DNA of 64,000 nucleotides. Origin: DASUPK01 sp963744105. GTDB taxonomy: Bacteria; Actinomycetota; Thermoleophilia; Solirubrobacterales; 70-9. Location of the stretch: contig CAVUSJ010000004.1 in assembly GCA_963744105.1 (NCBI GenBank), positions 248,001 to 312,000 of the forward strand. The letters run 5' to 3'. Under the pieces are notes generated by a model that was not told the origin of the DNA, made no database searches, and saw only the letters and a program-made list of their open reading frames with translations. A program made the position numbers and the translations under genes. Below are positions 50,941 through 60,465 of the stretch, piece after piece. The stretch's first letter is position 1. Each line of letters starts with the position of its first letter.

Positions 50941-51476
50941 CCCGCGACCCCCTGCGGAAGGCCGCGCAGCTTCTCGTAGGCTCCGGCGAGCGTTCCGCCC
51001 GCCTCATCGCCTCGCCGGCGGACGATCTCGTCCTCGCCCATCCCCTCCTGAACCCTGAGCACCAGGAGCTCCCTCTCGTCCTCGTCCAGGGCCGCCAGCT
51101 CGGCCGCGTCGTCGCCGGGGAGGATGCGGAAAAAGCGCACCTTCCCGTCCTCGAAGCCGACGACGTGAACGTCGACGCCGCCCGCCACGGCGACGCCGCT
51201 CCCACGGCCACGACCCGTCATGTGAACCAGGGCGACCACGTCGTCCCCCGCCTCGAGGAGCTCCACCGGCTCGGCGTGGAGCTCCCCCCACGCCTCGCGA
51301 AACTGCTTCATCCAGCGGCCGACGGCCGCCGGATCGTTGTACGGACCCGGCTCCGGCAGGCGCGGGTGCGCATGCCATTCCACCCGATCGGACAGCGCCG
51401 AGACCACCAAGTCGACGTCACCCCCGTTCCAGGAGTCGTAGTAGCGCCGCAGCAGCTCTACGTTCTCGCCGGACAC
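50937..51476 (-). CDS. SnoaL-like protein with a C-terminal helical tail
   Basis: A 179-residue protein from GTG 51476. Residues 1-115 are an NTF2/SnoaL cone fold: SGENVELLRRYYDSWNGGDV, HAHPRLPEPGPYNDPAAVGR, then VVALVHMTGRGRGSGVAVAG. A helical tail (about 125-175) follows, with ALDEDERELLVLRVQEGMGE then DEIVRRRGDEAGGTLAGAYE. This looks like a degenerate sigma-70 region 4 helix-turn-helix, though weakly. It lies between purF and purN on the same strand, with a 13-base gap before and a 4-base overlap after. No purine role is evident. Confidence 0.72.
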   Translation of the reverse strand: MSGENVELLRRYYDSWNGGDVDLVVSALSDRVEWHAHPRLPEPGPYNDPAAVGRWMKQFREAWGELHAEPVELLEAGDDVVALVHMTGRGRGSGVAVAGGVDVHVVGFEDGKVRFFRILPGDDAAELAALDEDERELLVLRVQEGMGEDEIVRRRGDEAGGTLAGAYEKLRGLPQGVAG

Positions 51477-51489
51477 GTAAAGCCGAGGC

Positions 51490-52962
51490 TCAGCGGCTGG
51501 CCGGGACGACGGCGATGTCCTCGAGCGCGAACTTGCCGTTCGCGTTCTCCGGGTCGCCAAGCGGATACTCGCCGGTGAAGCATGCGTCGCAGTGCTTGTC
51601 GCGCGGCGTGCCGACCGCCTCGTAGACCGCGTCCATCGACAGGTACGCCAGGGAGTCCGCGCCGAGCTCCTTCGCTATGTCCTCGACCGAGCGGTCGTGG
51701 GCGATCATCTCCTCGCGGGTCGACATGTCGATGCCGTAGTGGCAGGGGTGGCGGATCGGCGGCGCCGAGATCCGCAGGTGAACCTCCTTTGCGCCCGCGT
51801 CCTTGAGCATCGCGACGATCTGCCGGGTCGTGTTGCCTCGCACGATCGAGTCGTCGACCACGACCACTCGCTTGCCCGCGACGATCTCCGGCAGCGGGTT
51901 GAACTTCATGCGCAGACCGTGCTTGCGCAGCTCCTGTCCCGGCTGAATGAAGGTCCGCGCCACGTAGCGGTTCTTGATCAGGCCGTCGTCCTTGGGCAGG
52001 CCCGTGGCCCGTGCGAATCCATTCGCCATCGGATTGCCCGAGTCGGGCACCGAGATGACCAGATCGGCTTCGACCGGCGCCTCCTCGGCCAGCAGCTCGC
52101 CCATCCGCCCGCGCACCTCCTGGAGCACGCGGTTCTCCAGCCGCGTGTCCGGCCGGGAGAAGTAGATGTGCTCGAACACGCACTGGGCCGGCCGCTCGCC
52201 GGTGATCACCGGCTTCAGCTCGAGGCCCTTGGCCGTCAGCGAGACCATCTCGCCCGGCTGGACCTCGCGGATCATCTGCGCGCCGATGATGTCGAAGGCG
52301 CAGCTCTCCGAGGCGACCACGAAGCACTCGGGGGACCCGTCGCTCGGCTTCATCTTGCCGAGGGCCAGCGGGCGGACGCCGTGCGGGTCGCGGAAGGCGA
52401 CCACGGCGTGCTTGGTCATCACGACGGTCGAATAGGCGCCCTCCAGACGCGGCATCACCTCGGCGACAGCGTCCTCGATCCACTCATCACCCTCGCCGGC
52501 CGTTCGGGAGAGGAGGGCGGCCATGATCTCCGAGTCCGACGTGCCGCGAAGCTGCAGCCCGGCCTCGGTGAGCTCGTTGTAGAGCTCGACCGCGTTGGTC
52601 AGGTTGCCGTTGTGCGCGAGCGCCAGCTCGCGCCCGTCGTCGCGCCAGACCGGCTGCGCATTGTCCCAGGCCCCGCCGCCGGTGGTCGAATAGCGCACGT
52701 GCCCGATCGCCATGTCGCCGGCGAGCGCCCGCAGCTTCTCCTCGTCGAAGACCTGGGAGACCAGCCCGAGCTCGCGAAGCGTGGTGATGTGGCCGCCCTC
52801 GCAGGTCGCGATCCCGGCCGACTCCTGGCCGCGATGCTGAAGCGCGTAGAGGCCGAAGTAGGCCAGGCGGGCGACGTCGCGGCCGGGCGCGTACACGCCG
52901 AAGACGCCGCACTCATCGCGCGGGCCATCGCGATCGGGAACGTCGAAGCGCGCGTCGTTCAC
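51490..52962 (-). CDS. purF: Amidophosphoribosyltransferase
   Basis: A 490-residue enzyme for the first committed purine step (PRPP plus glutamine to phosphoribosylamine). A 17-residue propeptide precedes the catalytic C18 in DECGVFGVYAPGR, the Bacillus-type processed form. YALQHRGQESAGIAT, the AHNGNLTN loop and the PRPP motif VVVVDDSIVRGNTTRQI are all present, and late cysteines (HCDACFTGEYP) fit the structural 4Fe-4S cluster of this class. It precedes the SnoaL-like gene and purN. Confidence 0.96.
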   Translation of the reverse strand: MNDARFDVPDRDGPRDECGVFGVYAPGRDVARLAYFGLYALQHRGQESAGIATCEGGHITTLRELGLVSQVFDEEKLRALAGDMAIGHVRYSTTGGGAWDNAQPVWRDDGRELALAHNGNLTNAVELYNELTEAGLQLRGTSDSEIMAALLSRTAGEGDEWIEDAVAEVMPRLEGAYSTVVMTKHAVVAFRDPHGVRPLALGKMKPSDGSPECFVVASESCAFDIIGAQMIREVQPGEMVSLTAKGLELKPVITGERPAQCVFEHIYFSRPDTRLENRVLQEVRGRMGELLAEEAPVEADLVISVPDSGNPMANGFARATGLPKDDGLIKNRYVARTFIQPGQELRKHGLRMKFNPLPEIVAGKRVVVVDDSIVRGNTTRQIVAMLKDAGAKEVHLRISAPPIRHPCHYGIDMSTREEMIAHDRSVEDIAKELGADSLAYLSMDAVYEAVGTPRDKHCDACFTGEYPLGDPENANGKFALEDIAVVPASR

Positions 52963-53066
52963 GTCTGGAGGAGGTGTCTCAACCTCTGGAGATCGAAGGA
53001 GCGGGGCAGGAGAACAGCCCGCACCCGCAGGGTAGCAGCGGCCACGGAGGGGCCAGAGGCCTCAAA

Positions 53067-53091
53067 CCGCATCAAACCGCCGGTTTTGCGG
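53067..53091 (-). terminator. Hairpin after the beta-propeller gene
   Basis: Stem CCGCA-(tc)-AAACC / GGTTT-TGCGG with a GCC loop directly abuts the stop of the minus-strand propeller gene at 53092. It would separate that gene from purF, whose start lies about 100 bases further on. Confidence 0.65.
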
Positions 53092-54318
53092 CTACTTCTT
53101 CTTCTTGCCCTGCTTGACCAGCGTGACCGTGACGGCCTGGTCATTCGGCCCACCCGCCACACCCGCTGGAACGAAGTGGATGAAGACGGTCTGCTTCACC
53201 TTGCCCTTGCCCTTCTTCTTGACCTGCTTCTTGAGCTTCTTCGCGGTCTTGCCGACTGGCTTCACCGGCAGGGTGAAGGAGGATGCCTGAGTGATGGTCA
53301 GGCCGACCTGCTTGACGGCGGCAGCGGTGGCGTTGGCGTCGGGCGGCGTGTTCGTCTGGTTCAAGGTCACCTGCCCCGGGCCCGGCACCTTGGCGTTGAT
53401 CGCCGCCGTGCCCTTCTTCTTCTTGCGGGTGATCGAGTTGATCGTGATCTTGTTGGACGGGGCAGCCGCCAGCAGACACGGACCGCTGGCCCCGGCGACG
53501 AGGTTTGGGTTCGGCGACGACCCGGTCAGATTCGCTCGGCCGACGAAGCTGTTGGTCGGGGTCCCGATGTTGCCCCAGAACAGGTACTGCGGATTGACCG
53601 CTACGCCGCAGGCGTTGTTGCCTGTCGGCGCCGCGTTCTGGATGAAGTTGTTGTCGGCCGATCCCGCGCCTCCGCTGATCGGCGCGCGGCCAACCGTGCG
53701 GGTTGGGGTGGCCCAGTAGAGGAAGGAGCTGTCGACGGCTAGTCCGCAGTTTCCTGTCACGGCGGGGACGAAGTTGGAGCTGGGGCCGCCGCCATCCTGG
53801 TTCGCCCGGCCGATGCTCTGTCCGAGACCTGTGTCCAACCAGTAGATGAAGCTCTGATCGGCTGCGAGCCCGCAGATCGGATCGCCACCCGGATTCACGA
53901 TCGACGGATTCGGGCTGGTGCCATCGATGTTCGCGCGCCCGATCGTCGTGCTGCCGTTCACCCAGTAGACCGCCGACGGGGTGACGGCCATCGCAACCCG
54001 AGAGGCGGCGGAGAAGTTGAGGCCGCCCGAGTTCGGGATGAAGCTCGGGTTCGGGGAGGTCCCGTCGAGGTTCGCCCGCCCGATCGTGCTCGTGGCGCCG
54101 TTGCCCTGCGCCCAATAGACGTGCTTCGAGTCGATCGCGACGCCGTGAAGATCGGTGAGACCCGTCATGAACGAGTTGTTGACGCCGGCTCCGTTGATCT
54201 TGGCCCGGCCGATCGTCGTCTGCCCCTGGTTGGCCCAGTAGACGAAGTTCGCGCTCGCGTCGGCAGCGGCGATCAGCAGCGCGGCGACCGCGGTGAGGAG
54301 CGGGACGAGATAGCGCAT
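53092..54318 (-). CDS. Secreted beta-propeller (YWTD/NHL-like) repeat protein
   Basis: A 408-residue exported protein from ATG 54318: signal peptide (start MRYLVPLLTAVAALLIAAAD) then six repeats of about 43 residues, each with a (V/I/L)YWA/W strand and a T(I/V)GRAN-x-DG(T)SPN turn (for example STIGRANLDGTSPNPSFIPN). These should form a six-bladed propeller like the LDL-receptor YWTD class. A C-terminal beta domain follows with two very basic patches (KKKKGTAAI, KKLKKQVKKKGKGKVK) that could hold it to the cell wall or DNA. It sits between purL and purF but has no visible purine link. Confidence 0.78.
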   Translation of the reverse strand: MRYLVPLLTAVAALLIAAADASANFVYWANQGQTTIGRAKINGAGVNNSFMTGLTDLHGVAIDSKHVYWAQGNGATSTIGRANLDGTSPNPSFIPNSGGLNFSAASRVAMAVTPSAVYWVNGSTTIGRANIDGTSPNPSIVNPGGDPICGLAADQSFIYWLDTGLGQSIGRANQDGGGPSSNFVPAVTGNCGLAVDSSFLYWATPTRTVGRAPISGGAGSADNNFIQNAAPTGNNACGVAVNPQYLFWGNIGTPTNSFVGRANLTGSSPNPNLVAGASGPCLLAAAPSNKITINSITRKKKKGTAAINAKVPGPGQVTLNQTNTPPDANATAAAVKQVGLTITQASSFTLPVKPVGKTAKKLKKQVKKKGKGKVKQTVFIHFVPAGVAGGPNDQAVTVTLVKQGKKKK

Positions 54319-54364
54319 CTCTCTCCCTAACACGGACTGAGCCTACCCGTAGCGGGAGTGCGAA

Positions 54365-56559
54365 TCAAAGACGCTCGGAGAGCGAGCGCCAGGCGCGCTC
54401 GGCGTCGGCCAGGGGGACCGAGACGTCTCGCTCGGCGGCGGCGATCGTGATGCGGTCGCCCGCAGCGGTGCCCAGCTCGACGGCCTCGACGCCAGCGGCC
54501 TCCGCGCTCTCGAGCAGGTCCCTCGCCCTCGGGGCCGCGAGCACGATGCCGCCTGGGCCCTCGCCGAAGAGGTTCGTCTCGCCGGAGCCGCCGCGGAGCT
54601 CCACGAGGGAGTCCAGATCGACGTCCAGGCCGAGTTCGCCGGCGATCGCCATCTCGGCGAGCGCGCAGGCGAGCCCGCCGTCGCTGACGTCGTGCGCCGC
54701 GCTCACCGCGCCGCTGCGGACGAGCTCGCGCACGAGCCCCAGCGCCTTGTCGACCTCGGCGAGCGGCACCTGAGGCAGGCCCGAGTCGAGCTCACCGCGC
54801 TGCTTGGCGAGCTCGGACCCGGCGAGGGAGGGCGCGAAGGGGCCGACCAGCACCAGCCGGTCGCCCTCGGCTGGAGCGAGCCCGGGCACCCCCGCGGCCC
54901 CGGGCAGCTCGCCGACCATCCCCACGACGGGTGTCGGGTAGATCGGCCCGTGCTCGGTCTCGTTGTAGAGCGAGACATTGCCGCCGACGACCGGCACCCG
55001 CAGCGCGAGACATGCGTCTGCCAGACCGAGCACCGCGCGGTCGAGCTGCCAGGCGACGTTCGGCTTCTCCGGGTTGCCGAAGTTGAGGCAGTTGGTCAGT
55101 CCGAGCGGCTCAGCCCCGACGCAGGCCAGGTTCTGGGCGCACTCGAGGACGGCCTCGACCGCGCCCGCATACGGATCGCACGCGACCCGCCGTCCGTTGC
55201 CGTCGATCGCGACGGCGATCGCCCGCTCGGACTCGGGGATCATCAGGACCGCGGCGTCCGCCGACTCCGGCCGGCGCGCGGTCCGCGAGCCGACCACGGA
55301 GTCGTACTGCTCGAACGCCCAGCGCTTCGACGCGATGTTTGGCGAGCCGAGCAGCTCGCGGAGGATCTCGGACGGATCCTCCGTCTGGATCGTCGTCTGG
55401 TTGCCGTACATCCAGCCCGCCGGCTCCTCAGGTTCGAGGTCGTAGAGGGGACACTCGTCGACAAGCGCGGAGACCGGCACGTTGCCGACCTCCACCCCGT
55501 CGTCGAGGACCCGCAGGTGCCCGCTGTCGGTGATCTCGCCGATCGCGGCGGCGCCCGTCTGCCAGCGCTCGCAGGTGGCGACGACCTCGTCGAGGCGCGA
55601 CGGCTCGACGACGGCCAGCATCCGCTCCTGCGACTCGGAGACCATGATCTCGAAGGGCTCCATGTCCTCCTCCCGCAGCGGCACGCGGCGCACGTCGATG
55701 TCGATTCCGACCCCGCCCTTGGAGGCCATCTCGCCAGCCGACGAGGTCAGCCCGGCCGCGCCGAGGTCCTGAAGGGAGACCAGCAGCCCGCGGTCGAGCA
55801 GCTCCAGGCAGCACTCGAGCACCTTCGACTCCTCGAACGGGTCGCCGATCTGGACGCTGGGGCGCTTGGAGTCGTCGCCTGCCTCGAGCTCGGCCGAAGC
55901 GAGCACCGAGGCGCCGCCGATCCCGTCGCGCCCGGTGGACGCGCCCATGATCACGAGCAGGTTGCCCGGGCCGGCCGCGGCGGAGCGGATCATCGCGTCG
56001 GTCTGCGCGAGCCCGACGCACATCGCGTTCACCAGGCAGTTGTGCTCGTAGGAGGGCTCGAAGTAGACCTCGCCGCCGACCGTCGGGACGCCGATCGAGT
56101 TGCCGTAGTGGCCGATCCCGGCGACCGCGCCCTCGAACAGATAGCGGGAGCGCTCGGATGTGGGCTCACCGAAGCGCAGCGAGTCAAGAACGGCGATCGG
56201 CCGCGCGCCGATCGCGAAGACGTCGCGGAGAATGCCGCCGACCCCGGTGGCGGCTCCCTGGAAGGGCTCGACCGCGCTGGGATGGTTATGGGACTCGACC
56301 TTGAAGGCGACCGAGTGGCCGTTGCCGACGTCCACGGCGCCGGCGTTCTCCCCCGGCCCCATCACGACCCGCTCGCCCTCGGTGGGCAGCCGGCCGAGCA
56401 GCTTCCGCGAGTGCTTGTACGCGCAGTGCTCGGACCAGAGCAGCGAGAACATGGCGAGCTCGACCCCGTTCGGGTCGCGGCCGAGCAGCTCGACGATGAG
56501 CTCGTACTCGGGGTCGGTGAGACCGAGCTCGCGGTGCGGGCTCTCGGAGACGCCAGCGC

Positions 56560-56563
<4 letters not shown>
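54365..56563 (-). CDS. purL: FGAM synthase subunit II
   Basis: A 732-residue small-type PurL, the ATP-using part of the three-piece FGAM synthase (PurS-PurQ-PurL). Motifs: LGLTDPEYELIVELLGRDPN, LLWSEHCAYKHSRKLL, GPGENAGAVDVGNGHSVAFK, VESHNHPSAVEPFQGAATGV, GASTGRDGIGGASVLAS and ALAEMAIAGELGLDVDLDSL. It starts with GTG 56563 in a GTGA overlap with purQ. Absence of the long N- and C-terminal parts of the fused E. coli form confirms the Bacillus-like arrangement. Confidence 0.97.
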
Positions 56564-57263
<700 letters not shown>

Positions 57264-57267
<4 letters not shown>

Positions 57268-57488
57268 TGCTCCAGCTCCACCTCGAAGTCCTCGATCAGC
57301 GGATTGGCGAGCAGCTTCTCGCAGAGGTCGTCGAGCTTCGACGGGTCGTCGGTCTCGAGCTCGACCAGGCGCCCGACGCGAACGTCGTGGACGTCGTCGA
57401 AGCCGAGCGCCGGCAACGCCCGCTCTACAGCCTTCCCCTGCGGGTCGAGGATGCCCTCCTTCGGCCGGATCAGCACCTTGGCCTTCAC
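57264..57488 (-). CDS. purS: FGAM synthase subunit PurS
   Basis: A 74-residue small subunit that bridges PurQ and PurL. KAKVLIRPKEGILDPQGKAV and the DVRVGRLVELE strand match the family. Start GTG 57488. It lies 42 bases after purC in the same direction. Confidence 0.95.
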
Positions 57489-57530
57489 TCGCTCAGCCTA
57501 GCGGCGGCCGAGGAGCGATCAGAGGCCGGA

Positions 57531-58385
57531 TCAGTCCAATTTGCGGCCGGTGATCTTCTCGTAGGCCTCGACGTACTTGGCCCGGGTGTTCTGCACGACC
57601 TCGTCCGGCAGCTCCGGCCCAGGCTCGGTGTGGTCCCAGCCGACCGAGTCCGAGTAGTCGCGCACGTACTGCTTGTCGAAGGAGGGCTGAGTGCCGCCGG
57701 GCTCGTAGCTGTCCGCCGGCCAGAACCGGGACGAGTCCGGGGTGAGCACCTCGTCGGCGAGCACCACATCCGCGCCGGCGGAGCGGCCGAACTCGAACTT
57801 GGTGTCGGCGAGGATGATCCCGCGCTCCGCTGCGTGGTCCGCGCCGCGCCGGTAGATCTCGACCGAGACCCGGCGGAGCTCCTCCATCAGGGGCCGGTCA
57901 CCGATCAGCTCCGCGGCCCGGTCGAAGTCGATGTTCTCGTCGTGCTCGCCGAGCTCCGCCTTGGTGGCCGGGGTGAAGATCGGCTCAGGGAGCTTGTCGG
58001 ACTCTTGGAGGCCATCCGGCAGCTCGATCCCGCAGACGGCGCCGGACTCGCGGTACTCCTTCCACCCCGATCCCGAGAGGTAGCCGCGCACCACGCACTC
58101 GACCGGGAACATGTCGAGCTTCCTCACCCGCATGCCCCGGCCGGCGGCCTCCGGTGGGACGTCCTCGGAGATGAAGTGGTTGGGGACGATGTCCTCGGTC
58201 AGCTCGAACCAGAAGAGCGACATCTGGGTGAGGACCTTGCCCTTGTCCGGGATCTCGGTGGGCAGGATCACGTCGTAGACCGAGATCCGGTCGGAGGCGA
58301 CCATGATCAGCTCGTCGCCGTCCTGGTAGATCTCGCGGACCTTGCCGGAGCCGTGCAGCTTGAGATCGGCGAGCGAAGTGGTCAT
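57531..58385 (-). CDS. purC: SAICAR synthetase
   Basis: A 284-residue ATP-dependent ligase joining CAIR and aspartate. Motifs: KLHGSGKVREIYQDGDELIM, VASDRISVYDVILPTEIPDK, FPVECVVRGYLSGSGWKEYR, and IILADTKFEFGRSAGADVVL. TPDSSRFWPADSYEPG near the end is also characteristic. Start set to ATG 58385, overlapping the glutaredoxin-like gene's stop (ATGA); the open frame runs further up inside that gene. The length suits the longer eukaryote/actinobacterial type. Confidence 0.96.
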   Translation of the reverse strand: MTTSLADLKLHGSGKVREIYQDGDELIMVASDRISVYDVILPTEIPDKGKVLTQMSLFWFELTEDIVPNHFISEDVPPEAAGRGMRVRKLDMFPVECVVRGYLSGSGWKEYRESGAVCGIELPDGLQESDKLPEPIFTPATKAELGEHDENIDFDRAAELIGDRPLMEELRRVSVEIYRRGADHAAERGIILADTKFEFGRSAGADVVLADEVLTPDSSRFWPADSYEPGGTQPSFDKQYVRDYSDSVGWDHTEPGPELPDEVVQNTRAKYVEAYEKITGRKLD

Positions 58386-58687
58386 CCGCCGCCCACCTCG
58401 GGCTGGGCGCCCGGATGCGCCTTGGCCCAGTCGACGATCGTGCTCGAGCCGGCGATCGCCTTCCCCTCGTCCAGGACCAGCACCGGGAGGTTGACCTGGC
58501 CGGTCAGCTCCTTCACCTCTTCCCGCCCGCGACGGCGCTCTCGCCACGTCCACGGCACCAGCCGGTAGCCGGGCAGATCTCGGATCTCGTACTCGTAGCC
58601 GGCGTCATCGAGCGCCTTCGCGGCGCGACCGCAGGGATGTCCGATGGCGGCATGCTTCTCCTTCTGCCCACACGTGTAGAGGATCAC
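58382..58687 (-). CDS. Glutaredoxin/GST N-terminal-like protein
   Basis: A 101-residue thioredoxin-fold protein from GTG 58687. It starts ILYTCGQKEKHAAIGHPCGR; the first Cys is at the usual redox position and the second is 13 residues on, too far for a classic CxxC. VNLPVLVLDEGKAIAGSSTI carries the cis-Pro loop and the ESxxI-like SSTI glutathione-binding end. Overlaps both purB (GTGA) and purC (ATGA), so it is fully embedded in the purine operon. Confidence 0.78.
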   Translation of the reverse strand: MILYTCGQKEKHAAIGHPCGRAAKALDDAGYEYEIRDLPGYRLVPWTWRERRRGREEVKELTGQVNLPVLVLDEGKAIAGSSTIVDWAKAHPGAQPEVGGG

Positions 58688-59967
58688 GCGTCAAGCCTAT
58701 CCAGGCGGGCCAAAACCTCGGGGACGTGCTTCAGGTAGGCGCCGTAGTCGAAGACGGCATCGAGGTCGAGCTGAGGGGCGGCGGCGGCGATCAGCTCACG
58801 GAAGTCGGTGCCCTCGTCCCAGGCCCGCTGGGCGTTCTCCTGGACGACGCGGTAGGCGTCGTCGCGGGTCATCCCGGACTCGACCAGCGCCGTCAGCGCG
58901 CGCTGGCTGAAGAGGGCGCCGTGAGTGAGGTCGATGTTCTCCTTCATCCGGTCCGTGTGGACGGTCATGCCCTCGACGATGCGGGTGGCGAGGTGCTGCA
59001 TGTAGTCGAGTGCGATCGTCGCGTCCGGCAGCACGACGCGCTCGGCGCCGGAGTGGGAGATGTCCCGCTCGTGCCAGAGCGCGATGTTCTCCATCCCGAC
59101 CTGCGAGTAGCCGCGCAGCACGCGGGCGAGGCCGCAGATCCGCTCGGCCAGGATCGGGTTGCGCTTGTGCGGCATGGCGGACGACCCCTTCTGGCCGGAG
59201 CCGAAGGGCTCCTCGACCTCGCGGACCTCGGTGCGCTGCAGGTTGCGGATCTCCTGGCCGAAGCGCTCGAGGCCGGCCCCGGCGATCGCGATTCGCGCGA
59301 GGACGACGGCGTGCCGATCGCGTGGGACGACCTGGGTGGAGATGTCCTCGGGCACCAGCCCCAGCGTCTCCATCACGCCGGCCTCGGCTGAGGGCGGAAT
59401 GGAGGCGTAGGTGCCGACGGCTCCCGAGAGCTTGCCGACGGCCGCCTGCTCGAAGGCGTCTGTGAGCCGCTGCAGGTTCCGGTCCGCCTCGAAGGCGAAG
59501 CCCGCGAGCCGCAGCCCGAAGGTCGTCGGCTCCGCGTGGACTCCGTGGGTGCGCCCGACGCAGAGGGTCTCGGCGAACTCCTTGGCGCGGACGACCAGCG
59601 CGTCCCGGTAGGCGCGGGCGCCGCGCACGACGATCTCGCCCGCGTCGACCAGCTGGAGCGCGAGCGCGGTGTCGAGGACGTCCGAGGACGTGAGCCCGTA
59701 GTGGAGCCAGCGCCCCTCATCCCCGATCGAGGCGGAGACGACGTCGACGAACGCGGCCACGTCGTGTCCGGTCGTCCGCTCCCGCTCCTCGACCGCCTCC
59801 ACCGTGAACGAGGCCTTCTCGCGAATGGCATTCGCGGCCTCCTCCGGGACCACGCCCTCGGTGGCCCAGGCGTCGGTGGCCGCGAGCTCCACGCGCAGCC
59901 AGGTCTCCATGCGCCGCTGCGGCGTCCAGACGGCGCCGATCTCCTCGCGTGTGTAGCGGGGGATCAC
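58684..59967 (-). CDS. purB: Adenylosuccinate lyase
   Basis: A 427-residue lyase acting on SAICAR and adenylosuccinate. The fumarase/ASL signature is GSSAMPHKRNPILAERICGL (about 253-272), with TTGHDVAAFVDVVSASIGDE near 65 and LCVGRTHGVHAEPTTFGLRL near 130 (catalytic TH). Start GTG 59967. A glutaredoxin-like gene overlaps its end. Confidence 0.96.
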   Translation of the reverse strand: MIPRYTREEIGAVWTPQRRMETWLRVELAATDAWATEGVVPEEAANAIREKASFTVEAVEERERTTGHDVAAFVDVVSASIGDEGRWLHYGLTSSDVLDTALALQLVDAGEIVVRGARAYRDALVVRAKEFAETLCVGRTHGVHAEPTTFGLRLAGFAFEADRNLQRLTDAFEQAAVGKLSGAVGTYASIPPSAEAGVMETLGLVPEDISTQVVPRDRHAVVLARIAIAGAGLERFGQEIRNLQRTEVREVEEPFGSGQKGSSAMPHKRNPILAERICGLARVLRGYSQVGMENIALWHERDISHSGAERVVLPDATIALDYMQHLATRIVEGMTVHTDRMKENIDLTHGALFSQRALTALVESGMTRDDAYRVVQENAQRAWDEGTDFRELIAAAAPQLDLDAVFDYGAYLKHVPEVLARLDRLDA

Positions 59968-59997
59968 GTACTGATTCTGACGGGCCGCACTAACCCG

Positions 59998-60465
59998 CTA
60001 GGCGTTGATGATCCGGACGGCGAGCAGCCCGGCGTTCTTGGCCCCGTCGATCGCGACGCAGGCGACCGGAACGCCCGGCGGCATCTGAACCGCCGAGAGC
60101 AGAGCATCGAGCCCTCCCAGGTTCTTGCCGGACACCGGGACGCCGATCACCGGGAGGTCGGACTTGGACGCGGCGAAGCCCGGCAGGGCCGCCGACATCC
60201 CCGCCCCCGCGATGATCACCTTCAGGCCGCGCATCCGGGCGTTCGTGCAGTAGTCGCCCGTCTCCTCGGGCTGGCGATGGGCGCTGAGGACCCTGACCTC
60301 GTAGCGAATGCCGTGGTCCTGGAGGGCCTGGCCGGCCGGCTGCATCTTGGGCTTGTCGTTCTTCGAGCCCATGATGATCCCGACCAGCGGAGCATCGACC
60401 TCGATCTCCTCGAACGCCTCCTCGACCTCGGGCATCGTCTCCGCCGCAACCTCGCCCTCAGGCAT
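59998..60465 (-). CDS. purE: N5-CAIR mutase-type PurE, divergent active-site loop
   Basis: A 155-residue PurE for the carboxylation step of purine synthesis. An acidic 27-residue extension precedes LVGIIMGSKNDKPKMQPAGQ. The catalytic His is kept in VLSAHRQPEETGDY. The second active-site loop reads IIAGAGMSAALPGFAASKSD, where typical class I enzymes have AGGAAHLPG; the loop His is replaced by Ala. The QMPPGVPVACVAIDGAKNAG end is standard. It overlaps purD by TGATG. No purK is in the window. Confidence 0.88.
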   Translation of the reverse strand: MPEGEVAAETMPEVEEAFEEIEVDAPLVGIIMGSKNDKPKMQPAGQALQDHGIRYEVRVLSAHRQPEETGDYCTNARMRGLKVIIAGAGMSAALPGFAASKSDLPVIGVPVSGKNLGGLDALLSAVQMPPGVPVACVAIDGAKNAGLLAVRIINA

